Source: Neisseria zalophi
Lineage (GTDB): Bacteria; Pseudomonadota; Gammaproteobacteria; Burkholderiales; Neisseriaceae
Length of the DNA: 64,000 nt
Direction of reading: 5' to 3'
Assembly (NCBI RefSeq): GCF_008807015.1
Contig: NZ_CP031700.1
Location: 1,426,001-1,490,000 of the forward strand
A program made the position numbers and the translations under genes. The notes beneath the pieces were generated by a model, which saw nothing but the letters and a program-made list of their open reading frames with translations, was not told where the DNA came from and ran no database searches. Below, one piece after another: positions 1 to 9,317 of the stretch. Numbering within the stretch: position 1 is the first letter of the stretch; each line of letters opens with the position of its first letter.

Positions 1-354
1 TTGGTAGGGCATATGTGGCCGATTTTTTTCCGCTTTAAAGGCGGCAAAGGCGTTGCAACGGCTTTAGGTGTTTTATTGGCTTTATCATGGCCGACAGCAC
101 TGGTTTGCGCTGCTGTTTGGCTGGTTATGGCTTTAGGTTTCAGAGTGTCGTCTTTGGCGGCTTTGGTAGCGACGGTTATCAGCCCTGTTGCGGCATATTT
201 TTTCATGCCTTATATGTCTTGGGTATGGAGTACAGTGGCAATTGCTTTCTTAGTACTTTACCGACATAAAGAAAATATTCATAAGTTAATTAAGGGAGAA
301 GAAGGCAGAATTGGTGAAAAAGCCGGTTCAGTAGATAAAGGGAAATCCGAATAA
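1..354 (+). CDS. plsY: Glycerol-3-phosphate acyltransferase PlsY, 3' part
   Basis: This is the C-terminal part of the membrane acyltransferase that moves an acyl group from acyl-phosphate to glycerol-3-phosphate, the first step of phospholipid synthesis. The reading frame is open to the window edge, so the true start lies upstream; the first codon visible is not necessarily a start. The conserved PlsY segment GHMWPIFFRFKGGKGVAT is at the beginning, with the glycine-rich GGKG phosphate-binding motif, followed by hydrophobic membrane segments and a basic, hydrophilic tail. A strong hairpin terminator follows 6 bases after the stop codon, so the gene ends its transcription unit. Confidence 0.93.
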   Translation: MVGHMWPIFFRFKGGKGVATALGVLLALSWPTALVCAAVWLVMALGFRVSSLAALVATVISPVAAYFFMPYMSWVWSTVAIAFLVLYRHKENIHKLIKGEEGRIGEKAGSVDKGKSE

Positions 355-360
355 TGGATA

Positions 361-387
361 AAAAGCAGCTATGCTGCTTTTTTTCAT
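361..387 (+). terminator. Intrinsic terminator of plsY
   Basis: The arms AAAGCAGC and GCTGCTTT pair around a TAT loop and are followed by a run of T. It sits just after the plsY stop. It also overlaps the alternative upstream ATG at 371 of the next gene, which argues that the next gene starts later, at 410. Confidence 0.8.
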
Positions 388-409
388 TGGCTTAAGGAGC
401 ATTGAAAAT

Positions 410-1912
410 ATGAGAAAATATTTTTCAGACGGCCTTAGAAAATATATGGCCTTGTCCGGGTTGTTTCTGATATCGGCCTGTACATTGGTTCAGTTTCGGC
501 CATTGCAGACAATTCAGCATATTGATAAAGAGCAGGGATACCGTCTGGAAAAAGCTTTAAGCCGGCGTGCACAAGATGATACTTTTATGATTCTGATGTT
601 CTCAGGAGGAGGGACTAGAGCAGCCGCACTGGGTTATGGCGTGTTGGAAGCTTTTAAAAAACAACCTGTCATAGTAAGTGGAAAAACGACTAATTTGATG
701 GATAATGTCGATATGGTCTATGGCGTTTCCGGTGGTTCGGTGCTGGCAGCGTATTTTTCTTTATATGGTGCAGAGACAGTTCCTTCTTTTGAGTATTTGT
801 TTCTAAAGCAGAATTTTCAAAAGCAGTTCACAAAACAGGTATTTTCTTTAGCTAATCTGCCGCGTTTAACCTCTTCTGAATATGGTCGAGGTGATTTGCT
901 ACAAGAACAATTTGAAAATACTTTGTTTAAAAAAACCACTTTTGGCGATTTAGATCAACATCGTAAAGGGCCGTTTGCTGTTATCTCCGCCACCGATATG
1001 GCTGCCGGCAGCAGGGTAGATTTTACTCAAGAATTTTTCGATATGATGTGTTTAAATCTGTCACAGCTTCGTATCGCCCGTGCTGTGGCGGCTTCCAGTG
1101 CAGTGCCCTTGGTGTTTAGTCCTATTACATTGAATAATAATGGCGGCAACTGCGGTTATGTTATACCTAAACAGGTGAAACAGGCAGAGCAAGAAAACAG
1201 TGAGCGCCATCAATATGAAACACACCGTGAATTTACCCGTGATTTACAGCAATATAGCGATAGTCGTAAACGCCCCTATATTCATTTGCTAGATGGCGGT
1301 TTAACTGATAATTTAGGTTTGCGAAGCCTGTTAGATGTGGCTGATAGCCGCACCAGCAGTATGCTGCAGCATCAGATGGCTAATGAGCATATCCGCAAGA
1401 TTATTATTATTAATGTTAATGCACAAAACCAAATCAAGAAAAATATCGATGAATCGGCCGCTATTCCCGGGGTGGCAGATGTGGTTAGCGCAGTAGTTGA
1501 TATTCCGATTGATAAATATTCGCAAGAGTCATTACGTCGTTTTAGAGCTTACGTTGATGAATGGAATGAAAGTATAGGTGATGGAGAGCGGCCAAATAGG
1601 GCAGGAATATATTTTGTGAGCCTGAATTTGCGTGACTTACCAGAGTCTCCTTTGCGAACCAATGTTTTAAATATACCTACTACTTTTTATCTGCCGCCTG
1701 AAGATATTAACTATTTGAAAAAAGCTGCCCGAATATTATTAGCTCAATCGTCAGAATACCAACGGCTGTTAAGAGATTTGTCTGCCAAGCCTGAAGTTGA
1801 AGCTGAGATTAATGCTCAGGATAAAAACCAGTTAGGCAAGCAGGCAGAATTAACTGATTTTATTTCCCCGGAAGATTATCAGGCTGTATCTGAAGGACAA
1901 GTTAGTGATTAA
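410..1912 (+). CDS. Patatin-like phospholipase lipoprotein
   Basis: A 500-residue protein of the patatin family of Ser/Asp-dyad lipid hydrolases, probably anchored in the outer membrane or periplasm. The N-terminus has a hydrophobic segment ending in the lipobox-like LISAC (Cys24), so it should be lipidated. The family motifs are present: the oxyanion-hole loop GGGTR at about residues 66-70, the nucleophile elbow GVSGGS with Ser107, and DGG with Asp295. The C-terminal 60 residues are hydrophilic and charged. The start at 410 is preferred because TAAGGAG lies 10 bases upstream, while an ATG at 371 falls inside the plsY terminator hairpin. A DUS copy lies inside the coding region near 427. The substrate cannot be told from sequence. 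Confidence 0.85.
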   Translation: MRKYFSDGLRKYMALSGLFLISACTLVQFRPLQTIQHIDKEQGYRLEKALSRRAQDDTFMILMFSGGGTRAAALGYGVLEAFKKQPVIVSGKTTNLMDNVDMVYGVSGGSVLAAYFSLYGAETVPSFEYLFLKQNFQKQFTKQVFSLANLPRLTSSEYGRGDLLQEQFENTLFKKTTFGDLDQHRKGPFAVISATDMAAGSRVDFTQEFFDMMCLNLSQLRIARAVAASSAVPLVFSPITLNNNGGNCGYVIPKQVKQAEQENSERHQYETHREFTRDLQQYSDSRKRPYIHLLDGGLTDNLGLRSLLDVADSRTSSMLQHQMANEHIRKIIIINVNAQNQIKKNIDESAAIPGVADVVSAVVDIPIDKYSQESLRRFRAYVDEWNESIGDGERPNRAGIYFVSLNLRDLPESPLRTNVLNIPTTFYLPPEDINYLKKAARILLAQSSEYQRLLRDLSAKPEVEAEINAQDKNQLGKQAELTDFISPEDYQAVSEGQVSD

Positions 1913-1960
1913 ACTGAGTCTTGATATACAACATAAAATTGGCTGATGCTGAGGAATGCT

Positions 1961-1989
1961 TTGCTATCCTTATAGGGTTTCGGTATAAT
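1961..1989 (+). promoter_or_regulatory. Sigma-70 promoter for greA
   Basis: TTGCTA at 1961-1966 and a perfect TATAAT at 1984-1989 are separated by 17 bases, the ideal spacing. Transcription would begin near 1996, about 100 bases before the greA start, so the leader contains the hairpin at 2011-2037. Confidence 0.65.
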
Positions 1990-2010
1990 TCGTTTTACAC
2001 AATTTTTAAT

Positions 2011-2046
2011 ACAAGCCGCCGTTTTCGGGCGGCTTGTATTTTTATT
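2011..2046 (+). terminator. Terminator or attenuator in the greA leader
   Basis: ACAAGCCGCC and GGCGGCTTGT form a perfect 10-bp stem with a 7-base loop, followed by ATTTTTATTT. It could end read-through from the patatin gene. Because a good promoter lies just before it, it may also stop part of the greA transcription and release a short leader RNA. Confidence 0.7.
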
Positions 2047-2099
2047 TACATAAATAATCTATGGTCAAAACGGCCGTTGCTTACTCGGAGAGTAGTTAC

Positions 2100-2576
2100 A
2101 TGAAGAAAATTCCGTTAACCGTGCGCGGTGCAGAATTATTAAAAACAGAATTGCAACAATTAAAAAGCGTTGCTCGTCCACAAATCATTGAAGCGATTGC
2201 AGAAGCCCGCTCTCATGGTGATTTATCTGAAAATGCCGAGTATGAAGCGGCAAAAGAACGTCAAGGTTTTATTGAAGGCCGTATTGCCGAATTAGAGCAT
2301 AAATTATCGGTTGCCCACGTGATCAATCCGCTGGAGATACATGCCGAAGGTAAAATTGTTTTTGGCGCAACGGTAACCTTAGAAGATTTGGATACAGAAG
2401 AGCAAGTGCGCTATCAAATCGTAGGTGAAGATGAAGCGGATATTAAATCCAATAAAATTTATATTGGTTCACCCATTGCACGAGCTTTAATTGGTAAGGA
2501 AGAGGGTGATGTTGCAGAAGTGCAGGCACCTAGCGGTGTCCGCGAGTACGATATTATTACAGTAGAATATATTTAA
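2100..2576 (+). CDS. greA: Transcription elongation factor GreA
   Basis: GreA (158 residues, the usual length) enters the secondary channel of RNA polymerase and stimulates cleavage of backtracked RNA. The N-terminal antiparallel coiled coil carries the family segment [16 protein letters not shown], whose acidic Asp and Glu sit at the coiled-coil tip, followed by a C-terminal globular domain ending in ITVEYI. The start at 2100 follows GGAGAG and matches the family N-terminus ([13 protein letters not shown]); the longer frame from 2061 adds 13 residues absent from GreA. It appears to be a single-gene unit with its own promoter, a leader hairpin and a DUS terminator downstream. Confidence 0.97.
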   Translation: MKKIPLTVRGAELLKTELQQLKSVARPQIIEAIAEARSHGDLSENAEYEAAKERQGFIEGRIAELEHKLSVAHVINPLEIHAEGKIVFGATVTLEDLDTEEQVRYQIVGEDEADIKSNKIYIGSPIARALIGKEEGDVAEVQAPSGVREYDIITVEYI

Positions 2577-2620
2577 GCTTTATTGAAAAAATACTTTATA
2601 AAATAATCTTTCAATAAAAG

Positions 2621-2657
2621 AAGGCCGTCTGAAAAAATTTTCAGACGGCCTTTATTA
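2621..2657. terminator. DUS-pair terminator between greA and cytochrome b561
   Basis: AAGGCCGTCTGAAAA and TTTTCAGACGGCCTT form an inverted pair of AG-type uptake sequences followed by T residues. It lies between convergent genes and can serve both strands. Confidence 0.8.
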
Positions 2658-2703
2658 TAAATGTTTATTTATTCATTAGTTTTAAGAATAAGACCTAACC
2701 ATA

Positions 2704-3363
2704 TCAAGCAGCCAACAATACGATAGAAACCACAACTACGGCAATTATTAGTGCTGCCAAGAATTTACCGATGCCGGCAAATTTTAAAATTGGTAATTTA
2801 CCTTCTAAGTATTTATAACCGCTAATCATAGGTGTAATCAAATTATGTTTTTTCACCCATTTATAAACCAAAACCGCAGTAATATGTGCAGCAGCTAAAG
2901 CCAATAAAATATTAAAAAATGTACCGTGTATTTTTCTAATAGCACTACTTGTATCTTCACTTATTAAGTGGCTGAGATAACCGTTATATAAAAAAGTATT
3001 TTCATCGGAAGTAAACAAGCCTGTGGTTACTTGAAACAATACCGACCCAATTAAAGCCAATACCATTAATGCACCTAAAGGATTATGGCCGGGTTGCTCA
3101 TTTTCAGTCAGTTCACCTTTCAGATAACGTTTTATCTGGCTTGGGCCACGTACAAAGTTTTGAAAGCGGGCTGTGTCGCTACCCCAAACACCCCAACATA
3201 TGCGGAAGACCACTAAACCTAATATAAATAAACCAATGCGCAAATGCCATGCCAGCAAATTGCCGCCTGTTTTTGCGCTATACCACATAAAAGCTATGGC
3301 CAATACCAAGCTCCAATGAAAAAGACGGGTGGGTAAATCCCAAACTTTGAGTTTTTGCTTCAT
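2704..3363 (-). CDS. Cytochrome b561-family membrane protein
   Basis: A 219-residue integral membrane protein of the cytochrome b561 / Ni-Fe-hydrogenase b-type family. The N-terminal VWDLPTRLFHW segment is typical of this family and carries a likely haem-ligand His; further candidate ligands are the His of LLAWHLR in the second helix and those of RKIHGTFF and AAHITAV in later helices. Four to five hydrophobic segments are visible. The probable role is moving electrons between the quinone pool and a partner cytochrome. The gene is monocistronic and divergent from nnrD. The donor and acceptor are not evident from the context. Confidence 0.85.
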   Translation of the reverse strand: MKQKLKVWDLPTRLFHWSLVLAIAFMWYSAKTGGNLLAWHLRIGLFILGLVVFRICWGVWGSDTARFQNFVRGPSQIKRYLKGELTENEQPGHNPLGALMVLALIGSVLFQVTTGLFTSDENTFLYNGYLSHLISEDTSSAIRKIHGTFFNILLALAAAHITAVLVYKWVKKHNLITPMISGYKYLEGKLPILKFAGIGKFLAALIIAVVVVSIVLLAA

Positions 3364-3398
3364 AATATATCCCGATTCTTATATGATGGTTTGTGTCG

Positions 3399-3429
3399 TT
3401 TCAGACGGCTTGATGAAGGCCGTCTGAAA
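3399..3429. repeat. Outward-facing DUS pair between divergent genes
   Basis: TTTCAGACGGC then GCCGTCTGAAA, 9 bases apart. The order is the reverse of the usual terminator arrangement, and the pair sits in the promoter region shared by cytochrome b561 and nnrD. Confidence 0.75.
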
Positions 3430-3466
3430 ATATTGTAATGGATTTGTTTACAGGTAGGAAATAGTG

Positions 3467-4381
3467 ATGTTTTTAAGCCCTTACCAAAGTTTCAAATTAT
3501 CCGAACAAGCACAGATTACAGCATGTTTTCCGGATATTTTTATCCCCCGCGATGCCGACAGCCACAAAGGTACGCATGGCACCTTGGCCGTTATCGGTGG
3601 TGCGACCGGCATGAGCGGTGCTGTTATTTTGGCGGCAACTGCGGCACTTTATAATGGTTGCGGCAAGGTATGGGCAGGCTTTAATCAAAATATACTGCCT
3701 TTGCCCGTTATCCCTGAGCATCCTGAAATTATGCTGGCGACAGCTGCTGTTCTTCAGCAACGGCAAGATATCAGTGCTTGGGCAGTCGGTTGCGGCTTGG
3801 ATGTGTTTGGCGAAGCCTTGCATATTGTACAAAGCCGTTTGGAAGCCGATTCGGATAAGCCGCTGTTGTTGGATGCAGACGCCTTAAATCTTTTGGCACA
3901 GCATCGGGTTGAGCTGGTAAAGTCGGCACAAAAATATCACACGTTGGTGCTTACGCCCCATCCGGCCGAAGCGGCGCGCCTGCTCGGTGTCACCACTGCC
4001 GAAATACAGGCGGATAGAACAGCGGCGGTAGAGCGTATCAGTGAAATGTTTCAAGCCTATACCGTATTAAAAGGCAACCAAACATTGGTATGCGATCCCA
4101 ACGGTAATCTATACACCAATCATAGCGGCAACCCCGGCTTGGGCACGGCAGGCAGCGGCGATGTATTAAGCGGCATTATCGGCAGCCTACTCGCCCAAGG
4201 AATAGAAACTTGGCAGGCGGTGTGTGGCGGAGTTTGGCTACACGGTGCGGCGGCAGATGTTCTACGCGATTCCGAAATCGGAGAAACCGGCATATTGGCC
4301 GGCGAGATAGCTCCGGCAGCACGCTGGTTGCGCAATCAGATTATCCGTATGCATCATCCCGCGCATGGGACTTCTGATTAA
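3467..4381 (+). CDS. nnrD: ADP-dependent (S)-NAD(P)H-hydrate dehydratase
   Basis: A 304-residue ribokinase-fold enzyme that dehydrates damaged NAD(P)H-hydrate back to NAD(P)H using ADP. Family motifs include HKGTHGTLAVIGG near the N-terminus, LTPHPAEAARLLG, KGNQTLV and the nucleotide-site segment NPGLGTAGSGDVLSGIIG. The fused epimerase domain (NnrE) of the E. coli protein is missing, so this is the stand-alone dehydratase form. ATG at 3467 is preferred over the in-frame GTG at 3464 because AGGAA lies 7 bases before it. A DUS terminator follows. Confidence 0.92.
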   Translation: MFLSPYQSFKLSEQAQITACFPDIFIPRDADSHKGTHGTLAVIGGATGMSGAVILAATAALYNGCGKVWAGFNQNILPLPVIPEHPEIMLATAAVLQQRQDISAWAVGCGLDVFGEALHIVQSRLEADSDKPLLLDADALNLLAQHRVELVKSAQKYHTLVLTPHPAEAARLLGVTTAEIQADRTAAVERISEMFQAYTVLKGNQTLVCDPNGNLYTNHSGNPGLGTAGSGDVLSGIIGSLLAQGIETWQAVCGGVWLHGAAADVLRDSEIGETGILAGEIAPAARWLRNQIIRMHHPAHGTSD

Positions 4382-4401
4382 ATATAGGGTTTAAAATATA
4401 T

Positions 4402-4437
4402 ATAAAGCCGTCTGAAACTTTTTCAGACGGCTTTATA
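4402..4437. terminator. DUS-pair terminator after nnrD
   Basis: ATAAAGCCGTCTGAAA pairs with TTTCAGACGGCTTTAT around a short loop, 20 bases after the nnrD stop. Confidence 0.8.
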
Positions 4438-4440
4438 TGA

Positions 4441-4475
4441 TTAAAAAACACTTGGCCTCGTTCAGCCAAGTGTTT
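4441..4475 (-). terminator. Intrinsic terminator of pntB
   Basis: On the minus strand AAACACTTGGC pairs with GCCAAGTGTTT around an 8-base loop and runs into TTTTTAA. It lies 37 bases after the pntB stop and is one of the few terminators here that is not built from DUS. Confidence 0.75.
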
Positions 4476-4511
4476 AGGGTTTTATCCGGTATTTATTCGG
4501 ATACGCAGGGT

Positions 4512-5894
4512 CTATTTTTTCAGTTCGGCCAAAATTTCATCAACGGTAGCTTTGGCATCACCGAAACACATTACACTGTTTTCATTAAAGAAGAGCGGGT
4601 TTTGTACACCAGCATAACCGGTATTCATCGAACGCTTGAACACCACCACTTCTTTAGCTTTCCAAACTTCCAATACCGGCATGCCGGCAATCGGTGAGTT
4701 TGGATCAGTTTCGGCAGCAGGGTTCACCGTATCATTGGCACCAATCACCAGCACCACATCGGTTTCTGGGAAGTCGTCATTGATTTCATCCATTTCCAAA
4801 ACAATGTCGTAAGGCACTTTGGCTTCGGCCAGCAATACGTTCATGTGGCCGGGCAGGCGGCCTGCTACAGGGTGGATACCAAAACGCACTTCCGCACCGT
4901 TTTTACGCAACAGTTCGGTAATTTCGGCTACGGGATATTGTGCCTGTGCCACAGCCATACCATAGCCCGGAGTGATGATAACACTGCTTGCTTCTTTCAG
5001 CATTTCGGCTACTTCGGCCGGTGATGCTTCACGGTATTCGCCGATTTCTCCATCAGCGGCAGGAGCGGAGCCGTCGGTACCGAAACCACCGGCAATCACG
5101 GAAATAAACGAGCGGTTCATGGCTTTACACATAATGTAGGACAGAATGGCACCGCTTGAGCCGACCAATGCACCGGTAACAATCAGTAAGTCGTTGGAAA
5201 GCATAAAACCGGCAGCGGCAGCGGCCCAACCTGAATAAGAGTTCAACATTGAAACCACAACCGGCATATCCGCACCGCCGATAGAAGCCACTAAGTGCCA
5301 ACCGAAAGCCAAGGCAATTAAGGTCATCAGAATTAATGCAAACCAACTGCCTTCGGCAGAAACAAAAATCAGCATTAAGATAAACGATACCACCAAAGCC
5401 GCCAGATTCAGCTTATGCTTATGGGGCAATTGCAAAGGCGCACTGCTAATTTTACCGTTTAATTTACCGAATGCTACGATAGACCCGGTAAAGGTTATGG
5501 CACCGATAAAGATACCGAGAAATACTTCAACCAAATGAATGGTTTCCATATCGTGAGATATGTCGCCCGGTTCGATAAAGCTGTTGAAGCCCACCAAAAC
5601 GGCAGCCAAGCCGACAAAACTGTGCAGCAAGGCAATCAGCTCGGGCATTTCGGTCATTTCTACTTTGCGGGCTTTGTAAACACCGGCTGCGCCACCGATA
5701 ATCATAGCAATAATAATCCAACCGAAGCCGGCGGTATTCTCGCTGAAAATAGTGGCAATCAGGGCGATCGTCATACCGATCATGCCGGAATAGCAGCCGT
5801 TTTTAGCCGTTTCCTGTTTGGATAAACCGGCCAGTGAGAAAATAAAGAAAATAGCGGCGACGATATATGCCGCAGTAACTAATCCATGTGACAT
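4512..5894 (-). CDS. pntB: NAD(P) transhydrogenase subunit beta
   Basis: PntB (460 residues, usual length) forms most of the membrane domain of the proton-translocating transhydrogenase and carries the NADP(H)-binding domain III. About nine hydrophobic helices fill the first 270 residues. The C-terminal domain has [25 protein letters not shown] and [17 protein letters not shown], the classic domain III signatures. The enzyme reduces NADP+ with NADH at the expense of the proton gradient. AAGGAG precedes the start. The gene follows pntA by 11 bases, so the two are co-transcribed. Confidence 0.97.
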   Translation of the reverse strand: MSHGLVTAAYIVAAIFFIFSLAGLSKQETAKNGCYSGMIGMTIALIATIFSENTAGFGWIIIAMIIGGAAGVYKARKVEMTEMPELIALLHSFVGLAAVLVGFNSFIEPGDISHDMETIHLVEVFLGIFIGAITFTGSIVAFGKLNGKISSAPLQLPHKHKLNLAALVVSFILMLIFVSAEGSWFALILMTLIALAFGWHLVASIGGADMPVVVSMLNSYSGWAAAAAGFMLSNDLLIVTGALVGSSGAILSYIMCKAMNRSFISVIAGGFGTDGSAPAADGEIGEYREASPAEVAEMLKEASSVIITPGYGMAVAQAQYPVAEITELLRKNGAEVRFGIHPVAGRLPGHMNVLLAEAKVPYDIVLEMDEINDDFPETDVVLVIGANDTVNPAAETDPNSPIAGMPVLEVWKAKEVVVFKRSMNTGYAGVQNPLFFNENSVMCFGDAKATVDEILAELKK

Positions 5895-5905
5895 TATGCG
5901 TCTCC

Positions 5906-7447
5906 TTAACCTTTACGGAACATATTCAACATACGGCGGGTAACATAAAAACCACCGAAGATATTGATGCTGGCAATCAATATGGCAACAAATGCCAAGA
6001 AAGATACCAAGCCGTTACCCTGACTGATTTGCAGCAACGCACCGACAACGATAATGCCGGAAATGGCATTGGTTACCGACATCAGCGGAGTATGCAGCGA
6101 ATGGCTGACATTCCAAACCACATAATAACCAATCACGCAGGCTAAAACGAAAACGATAAAGTGGTTTAAAAACTCGGTCGGTGCAACAGCACCCATCCAC
6201 AACACCAAAATCGCACCAATCACGGCAGGCGCCAGTTTTTTCCATGCGGCAACTGGTTGTGGTTCCGGTTTGGCAGCCGGAGCAGCTTGCGTTTGTGCTT
6301 GTGCCTGAGGTGCGGCGGAAACCTGAATCGCAGGCGGTGGGAAAGTGACTTCGCCGTCGCGGGTAACCGTCATATTGCGGATAATCACATCTTCAAAGTC
6401 TAAATTGATTTCACCGTCTTTATTGGGGCTGAGCAGTTTGCTCAAGTTCACCAAGTTGGTAGCGTAAAGTTGTGAAGATTGGCCTGCCAGACGGTTGGCC
6501 ATATCGGTATAACCGATAATTTTCACGCCGTTATCGGTGACAAAAAGTTCACCGGGCTTGGTGAGTTCGCAGTTACCGCCGGTTGCCGCGGCCAAATCGA
6601 CGATCACCGAACCGGCTTTCATGCTTTCGACCATTTCTTTGGTAATCAGCTTAGGTGCAGGTTTACCCGGAATGGCAGCGGTGGTGATAATAATATCGAC
6701 CTCTTTAGCCTGTTCGGCAAATAACTTCATTTCGGCAGCAATAAATTCTTCACTCATTACTTTGGCGTAACCGTCGCCACTGCCGCCGGATTCTTGCGGG
6801 AAATCCAATTTCAGGAATTTACCGCCCATTGATTCGATTTGCTCGGCCACTTCCAAACGGGTATCGAATGCTTTTACGACAGCACCAAGCGAATTTGCCG
6901 TACCGATGGCAGCCAAGCCCGCCACGCCGGCACCAATCACCAACACTTGCGCCGGTGGTACTTTACCGGCGGCGGTAATCTGACCGGTGAAGAAACGGCC
7001 GAATGCATTGGCCGCTTCGATAACAGCACGGTAACCGCTGATATTGGCCATAGAAGAAAGGGCATCTAAAGACTGGGCACGTGAAATGCGCGGCACCATA
7101 TCCATAGCCAATACATTGATTTTTTTATCTGCCAGTGTTTGCACCAAGTCGGGATGCTGTGCCGGCCAGAAGAAGCTGACTAAGGTCTGTCCTTCTTTCA
7201 GACGGCCTATTTCGTTTTCGCTCGGTGCGTTGACTTTATAAAGCAACGGGCAAGACCATGTTTCTTCAGTATCGGCCACTGTCGCGCCGGCTGCCTGATA
7301 AGCAGCATCATCCAAACTTGCCAATAGACCGGCGCCGCTTTCGACTACTACATCGAAGCCTAGTTTTTTTAACTGGGCTACCGTTGCAGGAGTACATGCC
7401 ACACGGGTTTCGCCGGCAAGAGACTCTTTCGGAATACCAATTCTCAT
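5906..7447 (-). CDS. pntA: NAD(P) transhydrogenase subunit alpha
   Basis: PntA (513 residues) carries the NAD(H)-binding domain I and the first four membrane helices. Domain I shows RIGIPKES at the N-terminus, [19 protein letters not shown] and the Rossmann segment [15 protein letters not shown]; a Pro/Ala/Gln-rich linker near residues 380-405 leads to the membrane helices at the C-terminus. The start at 7447 follows GAAGGAAA by 6 bases and matches the family start; the GTG at 7468 lacks such a site. The fused single alpha subunit is the proteobacterial form. First gene of pntAB. Confidence 0.96.
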   Translation of the reverse strand: MRIGIPKESLAGETRVACTPATVAQLKKLGFDVVVESGAGLLASLDDAAYQAAGATVADTEETWSCPLLYKVNAPSENEIGRLKEGQTLVSFFWPAQHPDLVQTLADKKINVLAMDMVPRISRAQSLDALSSMANISGYRAVIEAANAFGRFFTGQITAAGKVPPAQVLVIGAGVAGLAAIGTANSLGAVVKAFDTRLEVAEQIESMGGKFLKLDFPQESGGSGDGYAKVMSEEFIAAEMKLFAEQAKEVDIIITTAAIPGKPAPKLITKEMVESMKAGSVIVDLAAATGGNCELTKPGELFVTDNGVKIIGYTDMANRLAGQSSQLYATNLVNLSKLLSPNKDGEINLDFEDVIIRNMTVTRDGEVTFPPPAIQVSAAPQAQAQTQAAPAAKPEPQPVAAWKKLAPAVIGAILVLWMGAVAPTEFLNHFIVFVLACVIGYYVVWNVSHSLHTPLMSVTNAISGIIVVGALLQISQGNGLVSFLAFVAILIASINIFGGFYVTRRMLNMFRKG

Positions 7448-7958
7448 ATCGATTTCCTTCTCAAACACGTTTATAAAATGTAAATAATAAAATATAAATT
7501 AACAGCCTCTTTATAGCGAATTTTAAGCATAAGCACAACTTTAAATCTATTGGAATAACAGATGAAACACCTGATAGAAATTTAAGAAAGGGTAAAGGCA
7601 GGCATTATTTTTTATTTTGTTTGAAACAGATTTTTGGGTGGTTAGTAATTTGAACGTTCTTGATAAATTAATATCTTAAAAATATTAAAAAAGGTTTTAA
7701 ATATTAAAATGATAAAAAATTAAATTACATTATTCATATTAATCATATTGTTATAATCTAATATTTTCAATATCAAAAGTTTTTTAGCATAAATTTTTAA
7801 AGAATTATGACTTGAAAATTAAAAAAATAACCTACCTATTTTTCAAACAGCATTAAAAATATTGAATACAATGGTAAAATAATCCAATCATATATTTATT
7901 TATTTTATACGCTAGTGTTTAACGAAGTTTTTCACTATTGTATTTTTGGGAGCAGGCA
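7448..7958. other. AT-rich gap between divergent pntAB and aldehyde dehydrogenase
   Basis: About 510 bases, very AT-rich, with many short A and T runs. No open gene, DUS pair or RNA gene was seen. A TATAAT hexamer lies at 7752-7757, without a convincing -35 partner. Both promoters must be here, but none can be assigned with confidence. The base composition is well below that of the flanking genes. Confidence 0.6.
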
Positions 7959-9308
7959 GTGTTTCGTAGCAGGCATATTCTTACCGGAGAAATTTTATAC
8001 GAGCGTATGCCACAAGAGTGGGATGAGTTCGAATATGAGTTAAGGCAGTTACGAAAACGGCAACTGGTTTTTTCTGCCTTAAGTTTAAAGGAACGAACCG
8101 ACTTATTAACAGCGTTTGCCAATAGATTGGAAGCCGAACGGAACCGGTTGGCAGTGATGATATGCGAAGAAGTCGGCCGCTGTTTGCGTGAATGTGAAGC
8201 TGAGTTGGATAAGTCTTTGGCGCTAATCCGTTATTATGCGGAAATTGCACCGAAATTGCTGGCGCATAAAACTATTACAACTCAGGCGAGTCTTAGCCAA
8301 GTAAGGTTCGAGCCTTTGGGCGTCATATTTGCGGTGATGCCGTGGAATTATCCGGTGTGGCAGATTTTACGTTTTGCCGTTCCCGCTTTGTGTTCCGGTA
8401 ATGCGTGTGCCGTTAAACCGGCACCAAGTGTGGGCAAAGTCACTGAAGCTTTATTTGATATTATCGGTGATGATTTGCCGTTTATACCGGCTTGGTTGGA
8501 TCATCATGATACTCGGAAAGCGATTGGCTGTACCGATGCCTTGGCTTTTACAGGTTCGGCCGATACAGGGCGGCGTTTGGCCGCGCAAGCCGGGGTTTAT
8601 TTGAAAAAGGCCGTTTTGGAACTGGGCGGCAGCAATGCCTTTATTGTATTGGATGATGCTGATTTAGAACTGGCAGCAAAAGATGCCTGTTATTCGCGTT
8701 TTCGTGATGCAGGGCAATCGTGTAATGCGGCCAAACGGATTATTGTTACCGAATTGGTGGCTGATAAATTTATTGATCTGTTTTTGGCTGAATGTGCAAA
8801 ATTAAAAACTGGTGATCCGATGGATCCGAAAACCACATTAGCACCATTACACAGCCGTAATGCACGTGAAACAATACATGCCCAAGTCATTGATGCCTTG
8901 ATAAACGGGGCGGATTTGTTGTGTGGCGGCGAAATTCCGGAAGTGACCGAGCCGGGATGGTTTTATCCCGCTACGGTGTTGGATAGGGTGAATCATCATT
9001 GCCGTGTTTATCATGAAGAAGTATTCGGCCCTGTAGCTTCGATTATACGGGCACTGGGCGAAGAGCATGCCATTGCATTGGCCAATGATACGCCGTTTGG
9101 TTTGGGTGCAAGTATTTATTCGCAAGACAATGATAAAGCTTGGGCATACGGATCCAAGCTGGAAACTGGTGCGGTTTATATCAACCGCCATACCAGTAGT
9201 GATTTGAGGCTGCCTTTCGGTGGTGTTAAAGCATCGGGCTATGGCAGGGAGTTGTCGGAGTTCGGTTTATACGAGTTTGTAAATATAAAGTCTTATTGGC
9301 AGAAATAG
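7959..9308 (+). CDS. NAD-dependent succinate-semialdehyde dehydrogenase (Sad type)
   Basis: A 449-residue aldehyde dehydrogenase that should oxidise an aldehyde, probably succinate semialdehyde, with NAD(P)+. Visible active-site residues are PWN (Asn130), KPAP (Lys153), ELGG (Glu221) and GQSC (catalytic Cys255). The length, the PWNYPVWQ segment and the C-terminal FGGVKASGYGRELSEFG resemble E. coli Sad/YneI more than GabD. The GTG start at 7959 is chosen because GGGAG lies 6 bases upstream; an in-frame TTG at 7938 has no ribosome site. The next gene starts 9 bases after the stop and may be co-transcribed. The natural substrate is inferred. Confidence 0.85.
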   Translation: MFRSRHILTGEILYERMPQEWDEFEYELRQLRKRQLVFSALSLKERTDLLTAFANRLEAERNRLAVMICEEVGRCLRECEAELDKSLALIRYYAEIAPKLLAHKTITTQASLSQVRFEPLGVIFAVMPWNYPVWQILRFAVPALCSGNACAVKPAPSVGKVTEALFDIIGDDLPFIPAWLDHHDTRKAIGCTDALAFTGSADTGRRLAAQAGVYLKKAVLELGGSNAFIVLDDADLELAAKDACYSRFRDAGQSCNAAKRIIVTELVADKFIDLFLAECAKLKTGDPMDPKTTLAPLHSRNARETIHAQVIDALINGADLLCGGEIPEVTEPGWFYPATVLDRVNHHCRVYHEEVFGPVASIIRALGEEHAIALANDTPFGLGASIYSQDNDKAWAYGSKLETGAVYINRHTSSDLRLPFGGVKASGYGRELSEFGLYEFVNIKSYWQK

Positions 9309-9317
9309 ATAATTAAA

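Noticed and set aside
371..409. Earlier ATG for the patatin gene
   Set aside because: It lies inside the plsY terminator hairpin and lacks a ribosome site; ATG 410 has TAAGGAG.
1921..2103. 60-residue open frame before greA
   Set aside because: It covers the promoter and leader hairpin of greA, has no ribosome site and no recognisable protein pattern.
7655..7680. FNR-type site near TTGATAAATTAATATC
   Set aside because: The second half-site ATCAA is absent.
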